Source of the DNA: Pseudomonas sp. Q11 | GTDB taxonomy: Bacteria > Pseudomonadota > Gammaproteobacteria > Pseudomonadales > Pseudomonadaceae | Direction: 5' to 3' | Assembly: GCF_024494355.1 (NCBI RefSeq) | Contig: NZ_JAKNQY010000029.1 | Location: forward strand, 1-64,000 | Length of the DNA: 64,000 nt | Shown: positions 19,065 to 27,410 of the stretch, in pieces | Numbering within the stretch: position 1 is the first letter of the stretch | Layout of the letters: the number at the start of each line of letters is the position of its first letter | Made by a program: the position numbers and the translations under genes | The notes under the pieces: generated by a model | The model's input: the letters and a program-made list of their open reading frames with translations, nothing else | Told to the model about the DNA's origin: nothing | Databases searched by the model: none

Positions 19065-19090
19065 CAGCGGGGATAAATCCCCTCGCCACG
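19065..19090. repeat. Single REP sequence
   Basis: CAGCGGGGATAAATCCCCTC plus GCCACG is a lone REP palindrome of the GTGGCGAGGGGATTTATCCCC type. It ends 26 bases before the start of the following lysR gene, so it falls in that gene's leader or in the mdaB 3' end. Confidence 0.65.
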
Positions 19091-19116
19091 AGAGAGCGCA
19101 ATCGACAGGGGGATAC

Positions 19117-20028
19117 GTGAAAGCCAGATCCGACGAATTGCAGATTTTCGTCTGCGTGATCGAGTGCGGGTCGATTTCCGCCGCCGCCGAGCAGGTCGGG
19201 CAGACGCCGTCTGCGGTCAGTCGTACCTTGTCGCGCCTGGAAGCCAAGCTCGATACCACGTTGATCAACCGCACCACCCGGCGGATGGACCTGACCGAAG
19301 AGGGTAAGTATTTCTTCGAGCAGGCCAAGGGCATTCTCGACCAGATGGATGAGCTGGAGGAACGCCTGTCGTCCCGCCAGAAAAACCCGGCCGGGCGGTT
19401 GCGGATCAATGCGGCGTCCCCCTTCATGTTGCACGCTATCGTGCCGCACATCGAAGAGTTCCGCGGGCTTTACCCGGATATCCAGCTTGAACTCAACAGC
19501 AACGACCTGATCATCGATTTGCTCGAGCAAAGTACCGACATCGCGATCCGCATCGGCACGCTCACTGACTCGACACTTCATGCCCGATCCCTGGGATGCA
19601 GCCCACTGCATATCCTGGCCAGCCCCGTCTATCTGAAGCAGCACGGCACACCTGGCACTGTCGCCGAACTGGCCCGGCATGCACTGCTGGGGTTTGCGCA
19701 GAACGAGGGCCTCAATCAGTGGCCGCTGCGTCACGAGCACGGTGATCGCTGGGCGATCCAGCCGGCCATCAGCGCATCCAGCGGCGAGACCGTGCGCCAC
19801 TTGGCGCTGCAAGGGCAGGGCATAGCGTGCCTGTCGGACTTCATGACCCGTGAAGACATCCGTGCCGGCCAGCTCAAGGTGCTGCTGGCCGATGCCAACA
19901 GCGGATATCGCCAACCGATCAACGCGGTGTATTACCGCAACTCCCAACTGGCCCTGAGGATCCAGTGCTTTCTGGACTTCATCCAGGGCAAGCTCGCCGA
20001 ATACGCCTCGCGGGAATTCAAAGGCTGA
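19117..20028 (+). CDS. LysR-family transcriptional regulator
   Basis: This is a LysR regulator of 303 residues when started at GTG 19117, which has AGGGGG just upstream; longer in-frame starts would run into the REP element. It has the N-terminal helix-turn-helix (LQIFVCVIECGSISAAAEQV, with TPSAVSRTLSRLE) and a CrgA-like effector domain. It follows mdaB on the same strand with a 109-base gap and is a plausible redox- or quinone-responsive regulator, though that is inference. Confidence 0.87.
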   Translation: MKARSDELQIFVCVIECGSISAAAEQVGQTPSAVSRTLSRLEAKLDTTLINRTTRRMDLTEEGKYFFEQAKGILDQMDELEERLSSRQKNPAGRLRINAASPFMLHAIVPHIEEFRGLYPDIQLELNSNDLIIDLLEQSTDIAIRIGTLTDSTLHARSLGCSPLHILASPVYLKQHGTPGTVAELARHALLGFAQNEGLNQWPLRHEHGDRWAIQPAISASSGETVRHLALQGQGIACLSDFMTREDIRAGQLKVLLADANSGYRQPINAVYYRNSQLALRIQCFLDFIQGKLAEYASREFKG

Positions 20029-20121
20029 TTCGTGGCTTCAAGGCGAGTGTGGTTTGGGTTCGGGGGCTGGCCGATGCGCGCGTACGTCGGTGAGCGGCTG
20101 TGAAGCGGCGCTCGTTTGTCG

Positions 20122-20601
20122 TCAGCCACGCAGATGAGTCAGCGGCAGTTCGGTGCTGTTGAGCACCTGATTCAACACGAAACTGGACCGCACACTGGTG
20201 ACCCCGTCAATCCGGGTCAGGTGGCCCAGCAGCAGTTTCTGATAATGGTCCATGTCCGGCACCACGACCTTGAGTTGGTAATCCGCATCCATGCCGGTCA
20301 CCAGGCTGCATTCCAATACCTGGGGCAGATTGCGGATGGCGGCTTCGAAGTTCTCGAAACGTTCAGGGGTGTGGCGGTCCATGCCGATGAGCACGTAGGC
20401 CGTCAGGCTCAGGCCAAGCATTTTGCGGTCGAGCAGAGCGACCTGACGGGTAATGTAGCCATCGTCTTCCAGTTGCTTGACCCGCCGCGAGCAGGGGGAT
20501 GGCGACAGGCCGATACGTTCGGCCAGCTCTTGATTGGAAATGCGCGCGTCGCGCTGCAATTCCGCCAGAATGCTCAGGTCGTAGCGGTCAAGTTTGCTCA
20601 T
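20122..20601 (-). CDS. Lrp/AsnC-family transcriptional regulator
   Basis: This 159-residue protein has the AsnC helix-turn-helix (LDRYDLSILAELQRDARISN, then GLSPSPCSRRVKQLED) and the C-terminal RAM ligand-binding domain (LECSLVTGMDADYQLKVVVPD). These proteins form octamers and often control amino-acid catabolic genes. No amino-acid gene is adjacent, so its target may be itself or distant. The region upstream (20602-21016) is non-coding and AT-rich in part. Confidence 0.9.
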   Translation of the reverse strand: MSKLDRYDLSILAELQRDARISNQELAERIGLSPSPCSRRVKQLEDDGYITRQVALLDRKMLGLSLTAYVLIGMDRHTPERFENFEAAIRNLPQVLECSLVTGMDADYQLKVVVPDMDHYQKLLLGHLTRIDGVTSVRSSFVLNQVLNSTELPLTHLRG

Positions 20602-20612
20602 TGGTCGGGCCT

Positions 20613-20916
20613 TTGTCCGGATAATTGCTGGATATTATCTATCGCCGGTAAAAAATTGCGCAAGTGATGTTTATTTACGCAATCTTCGCAATCATTCGTC
20701 GGTGCTCCAAGCCTATTCTAATCACCAAGATCACTGCTCGGACAAACAGTCCAGTGCGGCCCGCCCAATCAGGCCGGCTGCGGTCGCAGCACCCACCGGT
20801 GTCTGGCAGACCCCCGAGCTGCACACTGTCCAGAAGACGGCGTGAGGTGAGCCGACGTCAAAAGCGTCGCGCACGGACGAAGTTCTCAAGGGGAGGCCGA
20901 CGGGTCTCCCTTTTTT
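20613..20916 (+). ncRNA. Candidate small RNA or orphan leader ending in an intrinsic terminator
   Basis: The 415 bases between the Lrp gene and the DUF6515 gene hold no convincing ORF. On the + strand they contain a possible promoter (TTGTCC at 20613-20618, 17 bases, TATCTA at 20636-20641), a small hairpin CGACG-N7-CGTCG at 20853-20869, and a strong terminator at 20888-20916 (AAGGGGAG...CTCCC then T6). No + strand gene ends nearby, as the closest one stops at 20028, so the terminator implies a separate short transcript of about 270 bases. I do not recognise it as a known RNA. It could also be the terminated leader of the downstream gene. Confidence 0.4.
20888..20916 (+). terminator. Strong intrinsic terminator without an upstream coding gene
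   Basis: GGGAGGCC pairs with GGGTCTCCC (including one G-T pair) around a 4-base loop, flanked by AAG and followed by TTTTTT. It ends 100 bases before the DUF6515 start codon, on the same strand. Confidence 0.8.
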
Positions 20917-21016
20917 ATACCTGCGAAATAATGGCGACGACTGATAACCTGTCGCAGTACCGGCCTAGGCTTTTCCAGTCTCATTCATCAGGCCCTGAAC
21001 CGTTGTGAGGAATTTC

Positions 21017-21997
21017 ATGAAGTCGCGCATCTGGCGTTTGGCAGGTGTTGGTCTGTTATGGGCAAGTGTCAGTGCGCAGGGAGTGGCCGACGATCAGCAA
21101 AATCGTGGCGGCCCGGACGGGCGAGGTGGTAACGGCCAGGGTTATTCAGGCCAACCTCGGCCACAGAGCAATGAGATCATTCGCGGCGACAACAGCCGCC
21201 AGTTTGAGGTCCAACCTCACGCTCAAGGCGGCCAGCCCTACAACCGCCCGCCTCAGGATCCCAATGGCCGTCCGCCGCCGCAGCCTGGTAACAGCCTGCC
21301 GATCCACGGCCGTCCCGACAGCGTGACCCAGACCCAGGAACCGAAGCCGGGCTACTACCGCGATATCCCGCGCCGCGGCGATGGGTATCCGAACGGTGGG
21401 CCACGCCCGGGCCATGACCCTCGCCCGGACCAGCACTGGCCCGGCCGGCCGGACGGTCATGGCAACGGTTGGGGGCCGGGACCACAATACCGTCCCGGGT
21501 ATGTAATCGACCGTTTCCCGGATCGCAACTACCGCGTGCCTTACCGTGGCCATGACTATTTTTATTCGGGTGGCTACTGGTATCGCCCCCAAGGGCCGCG
21601 TTACGTCGTCGTGCAGCCACCACGGGGCATCCGCATCCGTTACCTACCCGATTACGCTCGGGAAGTCTGGATCGGCAGCTCGCTGTTTTTCCTCGCCGCT
21701 GGCGCCTATTACATTTACGAAGCCAACACCCAGGATTACGTTGTCGTCGACGCGCCAGTGAACAACCCACAGCCCCAGCCCCAAGGCAACAGCTACGATG
21801 TGGTGGCTTATCCGGCCAACGGCCAGTCTCCCGAGCAGGTCAATCAGGATGGCTACGAATGCTATCGCTGGGCGGTGCAGCAGAGCGGTTTCGATCCGCG
21901 CAACTACACCTACCCACCCGCGCCGCAAGTGGTGCAGACCTATCGCCAGGCCCAGGGGAGTTGCTTGAGCAGTCGTGGGTATCAGGTGACGTACTGA
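21017..21997 (+). CDS. DUF6515-type Pro/Gly-rich exported protein
   Basis: This 326-residue protein has a signal peptide (MKSRIWRLAGVGLLWASVSA, cleaved near QGVADDQQ). A long low-complexity region rich in Pro, Gly, Gln, Asn and Arg follows (about 25-170), then DYFYSGGYWYRPQGPRYVVV, a hydrophobic segment SSLFFLAAGAYYIYE (about 220-235), and a C-terminal Cys-containing domain. It matches the DUF6515 family of Pseudomonas envelope proteins, whose function is unknown. The start is the ATG at 21017, six bases after GAGG. The gene is monocistronic. Confidence 0.75.
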   Translation: MKSRIWRLAGVGLLWASVSAQGVADDQQNRGGPDGRGGNGQGYSGQPRPQSNEIIRGDNSRQFEVQPHAQGGQPYNRPPQDPNGRPPPQPGNSLPIHGRPDSVTQTQEPKPGYYRDIPRRGDGYPNGGPRPGHDPRPDQHWPGRPDGHGNGWGPGPQYRPGYVIDRFPDRNYRVPYRGHDYFYSGGYWYRPQGPRYVVVQPPRGIRIRYLPDYAREVWIGSSLFFLAAGAYYIYEANTQDYVVVDAPVNNPQPQPQGNSYDVVAYPANGQSPEQVNQDGYECYRWAVQQSGFDPRNYTYPPAPQVVQTYRQAQGSCLSSRGYQVTY

Positions 21998-22020
21998 GCA
22001 CTCAGCATAAAAAAATACTC

Positions 22021-22118
22021 CCCTGTGGCGAGGGAGCTTGCTCCCGCTCGGTTGCGCAGCGACCGCAAAACCTGGGCCCGCTGCGCAGGCCAGCGGGAGC
22101 AAGCTCCCTCGCCACGGG
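22021..22118. repeat. REPIN (type GTGGCGAGGGAGCTTGCTCC)
   Basis: CCCTGTGGCGAGGGAGCTTG plus CTCCCGCT and its inverse AGCGGGAGCAAGCTCCCTCG plus CCACGGG form the arms, apart from one bulged T. The inner sequence also pairs (TGCGCAGCG with CGCTGCGCA). It lies between the convergent DUF6515 and fieF genes. Confidence 0.85.
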
Positions 22119-22132
22119 TTCTGTGTTCGGCG

Positions 22133-23026
22133 TCAAGCGCCGGCGCCTTTCACCACTTCCGACGGATCCGCGTGCACCAACACTTCCGCTTTCGGAAAGG
22201 CGCGGTGTATGGCATCGGCGGCCTGGTCGCTGATGCCGTGGGCCACTGACAGGGTCAGTTCTCCCGGCAGCTCCAGATGCAGTTGCACGAACCAATGGTT
22301 TCCTGAGATACGCGTGCGCAGGTCGTGGGCACCCAGTACGCCGGGCACCGCGCAGGCCAGTTCCAGCATGCGCTGGCTGACATCAGGCGGCAGTTCCTCA
22401 TCCATCAATACCGCGAAGCTTTCCCTGGCGATCTGGATGGCGCTCCACAGGATGTAGGCGGCGATGCCCAGGCCGAACCAGGCGTCGAGTTGATACCAGC
22501 CGAACCCGGCCAGCACCAGGGCGACCAGGATGCTGCCGTTGAGCAACAGATCCGAGCGATAGTGCAGCGAGTCAGCGCGCACGGCGTTGGAACCGGTGGC
22601 GCGGACGACCCGATGTTGCAGCGCCAACAGGGCCAGGGTCAGCCCCAGGGAGAATACGATCACTCCGACACTGAGCCAGGCCGCCTCCACCGGGACCGGA
22701 TTTTTCAGGCGCTCGAACGCCTGCAATGCAATCAACACGGCACTACCGCCGATGAACAATGCCTGGGCCATGCCGGCCAGGGATTCGGCTTTGCCGTGGC
22801 CGTAACGATGGTCCTCGTCGGCGGGGCGCAATGCGTAATGCACCGCCAGCAGGTTGAGCAGTGATGTGACGCCGTCCAGCGCCGAGTCGGTCAGGCCGGC
22901 GAGCATGCTCACCGAGCCGCTCAGCCACCAGGCCAGAGCCTTGGCAACGATCAGAATGAGCGCGACGGCCACCGAAGCTCGGGTGGCCAGGCGCAGCAGG
23001 CGAGCATGTTCGGTGCTGGTGGTCAT
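22133..23026 (-). CDS. fieF: FieF-type cation diffusion facilitator (Fe/Zn exporter)
   Basis: This inner-membrane proton antiporter exports divalent cations. The 297-residue protein has six membrane helices and the transport-site residues of YiiP/FieF: Asp47 and Asp51 in LTDSALDG, and His155 and Asp159 in LHYRSDLLLN. The bridging motif DEDHRYGHGKAE and the C-terminal cytoplasmic ferredoxin-like domain with GNHWFVQLHLELP are also present. The exact metal is not predictable. It is followed upstream by an unrelated lipoprotein gene on the same strand. Confidence 0.92.
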   Translation of the reverse strand: MTTSTEHARLLRLATRASVAVALILIVAKALAWWLSGSVSMLAGLTDSALDGVTSLLNLLAVHYALRPADEDHRYGHGKAESLAGMAQALFIGGSAVLIALQAFERLKNPVPVEAAWLSVGVIVFSLGLTLALLALQHRVVRATGSNAVRADSLHYRSDLLLNGSILVALVLAGFGWYQLDAWFGLGIAAYILWSAIQIARESFAVLMDEELPPDVSQRMLELACAVPGVLGAHDLRTRISGNHWFVQLHLELPGELTLSVAHGISDQAADAIHRAFPKAEVLVHADPSEVVKGAGA

Positions 23027-23054
23027 GACGCGGTCGTTCCTTCAATAGCGCCCA

Positions 23055-23474
23055 TCACGCGGCCGGTTTGAGCCCGAGGGCGGCCAATTGCTGCGCGCTG
23101 CCCTTGCCCTGGATCAAACGAGGGTCGTCCAGTGGGAAACTGCGGCCCAGTTCGCTCTCCAAAATCGCTTGCAGCTTTTGGTTGTTGACGCTGCCGTCGG
23201 CGTTGATGGCTGGCTTGAGTTTTTCTGGCTCGATCTGGACGCTTCTGCCGGGTTCGAAATAAATCGCCCCGGTGGCGAAGTCCACGGCGAACGCGATCAG
23301 GCCGGGGATGATGTAGAACAGCAGGCCGACGGCGTCCAGCGCGGCAATCGCCGGGTCGATCTTGCCGTCGATCTGGCCGCGACGGTCGGGGTAGAAAATC
23401 GAGCCGCAGGCGCTGATCTGGGTCAGCAGGGCGGCGACCAGAACGCCGCCGATCACGCGAAAGGGAATACGCAT
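23055..23474 (-). CDS. Small lipoprotein of unknown function
   Basis: The 139-residue product has a lipoprotein signal (MRIPFRVIGGVLVAALLTQI then SAC, Cys near residue 23). A conserved-looking segment follows with a hydrophobic stretch (ALDAVGLLFYIIPGLIAFAVDF, about 45-67), and the tail is charged. I do not recognise a domain of known function. The ATG at 23474 has AGGAG six bases upstream; a longer in-frame reading overlaps hrpB. It lies 28 bases upstream of fieF on the same strand, so the two may be cotranscribed. Confidence 0.75.
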   Translation of the reverse strand: MRIPFRVIGGVLVAALLTQISACGSIFYPDRRGQIDGKIDPAIAALDAVGLLFYIIPGLIAFAVDFATGAIYFEPGRSVQIEPEKLKPAINADGSVNNQKLQAILESELGRSFPLDDPRLIQGKGSAQQLAALGLKPAA

Positions 23475-23569
23475 AGCAATCTCCTGAGCAGGTAAAGGCG
23501 TTGCTGGTTGGAGTCCAGACCACGCTAAACAGTTCGCCGTTATACTCGGCCCTCTGTTTTGGAGCCAGC

Positions 23570-26086
23570 ATGATTTCTTTGCCGATTGATGAAGTTTTAC
23601 CCGCGCTGCGTCAAGCCTTGGCGTCGCGTCACGAAGCCGTGCTCGAAGCGCCGCCCGGCGCCGGTAAAACCACCCGCGTTCCCTTGGCCCTGTTGAATGA
23701 GCCCTGGCTGGCCGGGCAGACCATTCTGATGCTTGAGCCCCGGCGCCTGGCGGCACGGGCGGCGGCCGAGCGGCTGGCCAGCGAGCTGGGGGAAAAGGTC
23801 GGTGAAACCGTCGGCTACCGGATTCGCCTGGACAGCAAGGTCGGCCCCAAGACCCGCATTGAAGTGGTCACCGAAGGCATCCTCACCCGCCGCTTGCAGG
23901 ACGACCCGGCGCTGGAGGGGGTGGGGCTGCTGATTTTCGATGAGTTCCACGAACGCAGTCTTGATGCCGACCTGGCCCTGGCCTTGAGCCTCAACGGCCG
24001 GGAGCTGTTTCGCGACGACCAGCCGCTGAAAATCCTGCTGATGTCCGCGACGCTGGAAGGCGAGCGTCTGGCCGGATTGTTGGACGACGCGCCGATCCTG
24101 CGCAGTGAAGGTCGCATGTTCCCGGTGGCCGTGCGCTGGGGCCGGCCGTTCCAGCCCGGCGAGTTCATCGAGCCGCGCCTGGTGCAGACCGTGCTCGAAG
24201 CACTGCACGATGAAACCGGCAGCGTGCTGGTGTTCTTGCCCGGGCAAGCGGAGATCCGCCGGGTTCATCAGCAACTGGCCGATGCCTTGGGTGAGGCCGG
24301 CAATGTGCTGCTCTGTCCGTTGCATGGCGAGCTGGACCTCGCCGCCCAACGCGCGGCCATCGACCCGGCTCCGCCCGACCAGCGCAAAGTGGTGCTGGCC
24401 ACCAACATCGCCGAAACCAGCCTGACCATCAACGGTGTGCGGGTGGTGATCGATGCCGGGCTGGCCCGGGTGCCGCGTTTTGATCCGGGCAGCGGCATGA
24501 CCCGCCTCGACACCCAGCGCATCTCCCGGGCCAGCGCCACTCAGCGGGCCGGTCGCGCCGGGCGCCTGGAGCCGGGGGTGTGTTACCGGTTGTGGTCCGA
24601 AGACCAGCACGAACAACTGGCCGCTTATGGCAGCGCGGAGATTCTTTCGGCGGACCTGGCCGGGCTGGCCCTGCAATTGGGACGTTGGGGCGTGACCCCG
24701 CAGCAATTGGTCTGGCTCGACATTCCGCCCGCCGCCGCTTATGCCCAGGCGCAGGATCTGCTGCAACGCCTGGGCGCGCTGGACGGCGAGCAACTGACCC
24801 GTCATGGCCAAGCCATGGCCGAACTGCCGGCTCACCCGCGCATCGCTCATTTGTTGCTGCGTGGGCAGTCGCTGGGGTTGGCGGACATGGCGTGCAACGT
24901 CGCGGCCCTGTTGGGTGAGCGAGACATTCTGCGCGGTGCCGGGGCGGACCTGCACACGCGCCTGGCGTTGCTGTCTGGTGAAGAGCGGGCGGCCCGTGGC
25001 GCCCAGGCCGGGGTTCAGCGGGCGCGGCAACTGGCCCGGCAATATCGCGGTTACCTGCGGGGCAAGGCCGAAGACGCCGTCGCCGACCCCGAACATCCGC
25101 GCTGGCTGGGCGCGCTGTTGGCGTTGGCCTACCCGGATCGTGTTGCCCAACAGCGGCGGCCCGGCGGGGCGGAGTATCGCCTGGCCAATGGCCGTGCAGC
25201 GTTGTTTGCCGAAGCGGACAGCCTGATGAAACAGGCGTGGCTGGTGATCGCCGACCTGGGCAGCCGTCAGGGGCAGCGGGAAGAGCGGATCTACCTGGCG
25301 ACGGACTTCGATCCGGCGCTGTTTGATTCGGTGCTGGCCGAGCAGGTGCGCACGGTGGATCAACTGGATTGGGATGAGCGTGAAGGCGTGCTGCGGGCCG
25401 AGCGCCAGCGCAAGGTCGGCGAACTGGTGCTCAGCCGTGAACCACTGACTGGCCTGGATGAGTCGGCCCGCAGCCAGGCGCTGGTGAACCTGGTACGGCG
25501 CAAGGGCCTCGAGTTGCTGCCCTGGACGCCGGAACTGCGGCAATGGCAAGCACGAGTGGCCCTGCTGCGCCGGCTCGACCTGGAAGCCAAGGGCGAGAGC
25601 GATTGGCCAGATGTCAGCGATGGGGCGCTACTGAACACGCTTGAGCAGTGGTTGATGCCGTACCTGGGACGCGTGTCGCGCCTCAGTCATTTCGCCAGCC
25701 TGGACCTGTCGAGTATCGTCCACAACCTGCTGCCCTGGCCCTTGCCGCAACGGCTGGATGAATGGGCGCCCCATCATCTGAGCGTGCCCTCGGGCTCGTC
25801 GATTCGCCTGGACTACAGCGAGCATCCGCCGATTCTGGCGGTACGCTTGCAGGAACTGTTCGGCCTGGCCGACACCCCACGCATTGCCGGCGGCCGACAG
25901 GTCGTCAAACTGCACCTGTTGTCACCAGCGCGGCGGCCGGTGCAGGTGACCCAGGATCTGGCGAATTTCTGGCGCAGCACCTATGCCGAAGTAAAGAAAG
26001 ACCTCAAGGGACGTTATCCCAAGCATTACTGGCCGGACGATCCGCTGGTGGCCGAAGCCACGGCACGGATCAAACCCCGTAAGTGA
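23570..26086 (+). CDS. hrpB: ATP-dependent RNA helicase HrpB
   Basis: HrpB is a DEAH-family helicase implicated in RNA metabolism. The 838-residue protein has Walker A PPGAGKTTRVP (about residues 28-38), the DEFHERSLDADLAL box, SATLEGERL, NIAETSLTI, the QRAGRAGR motif VI and the C-terminal HrpB domain ending KHYWPDDPLVAEATARIKPR. GGAG precedes the ATG at 23570 by five bases, and a TATACT sequence at 23541 could be the -10 element. Its promoter region is shared with the divergent lipoprotein gene. Confidence 0.95.
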   Translation: MISLPIDEVLPALRQALASRHEAVLEAPPGAGKTTRVPLALLNEPWLAGQTILMLEPRRLAARAAAERLASELGEKVGETVGYRIRLDSKVGPKTRIEVVTEGILTRRLQDDPALEGVGLLIFDEFHERSLDADLALALSLNGRELFRDDQPLKILLMSATLEGERLAGLLDDAPILRSEGRMFPVAVRWGRPFQPGEFIEPRLVQTVLEALHDETGSVLVFLPGQAEIRRVHQQLADALGEAGNVLLCPLHGELDLAAQRAAIDPAPPDQRKVVLATNIAETSLTINGVRVVIDAGLARVPRFDPGSGMTRLDTQRISRASATQRAGRAGRLEPGVCYRLWSEDQHEQLAAYGSAEILSADLAGLALQLGRWGVTPQQLVWLDIPPAAAYAQAQDLLQRLGALDGEQLTRHGQAMAELPAHPRIAHLLLRGQSLGLADMACNVAALLGERDILRGAGADLHTRLALLSGEERAARGAQAGVQRARQLARQYRGYLRGKAEDAVADPEHPRWLGALLALAYPDRVAQQRRPGGAEYRLANGRAALFAEADSLMKQAWLVIADLGSRQGQREERIYLATDFDPALFDSVLAEQVRTVDQLDWDEREGVLRAERQRKVGELVLSREPLTGLDESARSQALVNLVRRKGLELLPWTPELRQWQARVALLRRLDLEAKGESDWPDVSDGALLNTLEQWLMPYLGRVSRLSHFASLDLSSIVHNLLPWPLPQRLDEWAPHHLSVPSGSSIRLDYSEHPPILAVRLQELFGLADTPRIAGGRQVVKLHLLSPARRPVQVTQDLANFWRSTYAEVKKDLKGRYPKHYWPDDPLVAEATARIKPRK

Positions 26087-26196
26087 AAATCCGCCGGTTT
26101 GGCCCGCCAGCACGGGGGCGCAAATGGTAGATTCACCGACCCATCAACTGCTTTATACGCAGTCCCGGTTACTTGGCTTCAGATTCGGAACCGTTC

Positions 26197-27249
26197 ATGG
26201 CAAAGAAACCAGCAGCGCCCACCTCCCAGGCACCGATGACCGTGACCACCAAGGGTTCGAGCCTGACGTTGATCGACGTGGCAAAGATTGCAGGCGTTTC
26301 GCCAATGACTGTTTCCAGGGCTTTGCATCGCCCGGAACTGGTGAGCGAGAACACGCGGGAGAAGGTCCGCGAAGCGGTGCGCCAATCGGGCTATGTGCCG
26401 AACATGCTGGCGGGTAGCCTGGCGAGTAACAAAAGTCGTCTGGTGGCGATTTTTCTTCCCACCATCGCTAACTCCATTTTTGCAGACACTGTGCAATCGC
26501 TGATGGACCGCCTGACCCAAGCGGGCTATCAAACCCTGCTGGGTCTGACAGGCTACAGCGCGGAACAGGAAGAAAAGCTGCTTGAAGCCGTACTCGGTCG
26601 TCGTCCGGATGGCATCGTACTGACCGGTACGCTTCATACCGAATCAAGCCGCTTGCGCCTCGCCCAAGCGGGAATTCCTGTGGTCGAGGCCTGGGATCTG
26701 AGTGAAGACCCTTTGGACATGCTGGTTGGCTTCTCCCATGAAAAAGTCGGACAAGAGACAGCGCGACATTTGCTTAAAAAGGGTTACCAGCGCTTTTCTG
26801 TGGTGACCATCAGCGACCCTCGTGGCCTGCGTCGCTGCAACAGTCTTGTCGCCGAGCTGCAGCGCCAGGGCATTGAGGAGGTGCCCATGGAAGTCCTGGC
26901 GCCCCCCGCCACGCTGGAGGTGGGGCGAGAGGGGCTTCGGCGGCTGCTGGATCTGCCGGTGCGCCCCGACATCGTGGTGTGCAGCTCCGATACCGTGGCT
27001 CAAGGTGTGTTGGCGCAAGCAGCTAGTCTTGGCCTGCAGGTGCCCGCTGACCTGGCCGTCATGGGATTCGGCGATCTGAGCAGCGCGGCGCAGGTTTACC
27101 CGGCGCTGTCGACCGTCAGCGTCGACGGCGGCAGGATTGGCCTGCAAGTGGCTGAGGCGCTGCTTGAGCGGTTTGAAAATCCCGGTGCCCATCTCAAGCC
27201 CGTGCGGATTGACACCGGCTTCACGTTCATCGACCGCGCCAGCACCTGA
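26197..27249 (+). CDS. LacI/GalR-family repressor, likely of talarate/galactarate dehydratase
   Basis: This LacI-type regulator has an N-terminal headpiece (LTLIDVAKIAGVSPMTVSRA) and a periplasmic-binding-like effector domain typical of the GntR (gluconate) branch. Starting at ATG 26197 it has 350 residues; a TTG at 26173 would add eight. The next gene is an L-talarate/galactarate dehydratase, and the gap contains two copies of a palindrome with a central CG, as LacI-family operators have. It therefore probably represses that gene and senses an aldarate. Confidence 0.9.
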   Translation: MAKKPAAPTSQAPMTVTTKGSSLTLIDVAKIAGVSPMTVSRALHRPELVSENTREKVREAVRQSGYVPNMLAGSLASNKSRLVAIFLPTIANSIFADTVQSLMDRLTQAGYQTLLGLTGYSAEQEEKLLEAVLGRRPDGIVLTGTLHTESSRLRLAQAGIPVVEAWDLSEDPLDMLVGFSHEKVGQETARHLLKKGYQRFSVVTISDPRGLRRCNSLVAELQRQGIEEVPMEVLAPPATLEVGREGLRRLLDLPVRPDIVVCSSDTVAQGVLAQAASLGLQVPADLAVMGFGDLSSAAQVYPALSTVSVDGGRIGLQVAEALLERFENPGAHLKPVRIDTGFTFIDRAST

Positions 27250-27282
27250 ACCTGGCAATCGATTTTCCGGGGATTCACGGGA

Positions 27283-27310
27283 TTGAATGATTGCGCAATC
27301 AGTGTAGTAT
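27283..27310 (+). promoter_or_regulatory. Candidate promoter for the dehydratase gene, overlapped by operator O1
   Basis: TTGAAT (27283-27288) and TAGTAT (27305-27310) are separated by 16 bases. Operator O1 fills the spacer, so a bound repressor would block polymerase directly. Confidence 0.55.
27288..27301. promoter_or_regulatory. Operator O1, palindrome TGATTGCGCAATCA
   Basis: A perfect 14-base palindrome with a central CG step lies between the -35 and -10 elements of the candidate dehydratase promoter. The same core occurs at 27364-27377. Confidence 0.75.
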
Positions 27311-27316
27311 CGAGTC

Positions 27317-27352
27317 AAGAGGCCTTCTGTAGCACCGACGAAGGTCTTTTTT
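27317..27352 (+). terminator. Terminator-like hairpin between the two LacI operators
   Basis: AAGAGGCCTTC pairs with GAAGGTCTTTT (two G-T pairs) around a 12-base loop and runs into six T residues. It either ends the lacI gene or, if transcription starts at the 27283-27310 promoter, lies in the leader of the dehydratase gene as an attenuator. Confidence 0.7.
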
Positions 27353-27360
27353 ATGTCTTG

Positions 27361-27380
27361 CGATGATTGCGCAATCATCG
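27361..27380. promoter_or_regulatory. Operator O2, 20-base palindrome CGATGATTGCGCAATCATCG
   Basis: This perfect 20-base palindrome contains the same TGATTGCGCAATCA core as O1. The dyad centres are 76 bases apart. O2 lies 19 bases before the AAGGAG ribosome-binding site of the dehydratase. Confidence 0.8.
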
Positions 27381-27410
27381 CGCTTTCAGACCCTGTCCAA
27401 GGAGAGTCCT

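Noticed and set aside
20668..21008. Open frame of about 114 codons in the Lrp-DUF6515 gap
   Set aside because: The translated sequence is Arg/Ser/Pro-rich without a domain, runs through a strong terminator, and has no ribosome-binding site.
23597..25549. Open frame of 650 codons on the minus strand opposite hrpB
   Set aside because: It is a shadow of the GC-rich hrpB gene, which has all helicase motifs; the antisense product has no recognisable domain and no ribosome-binding site.
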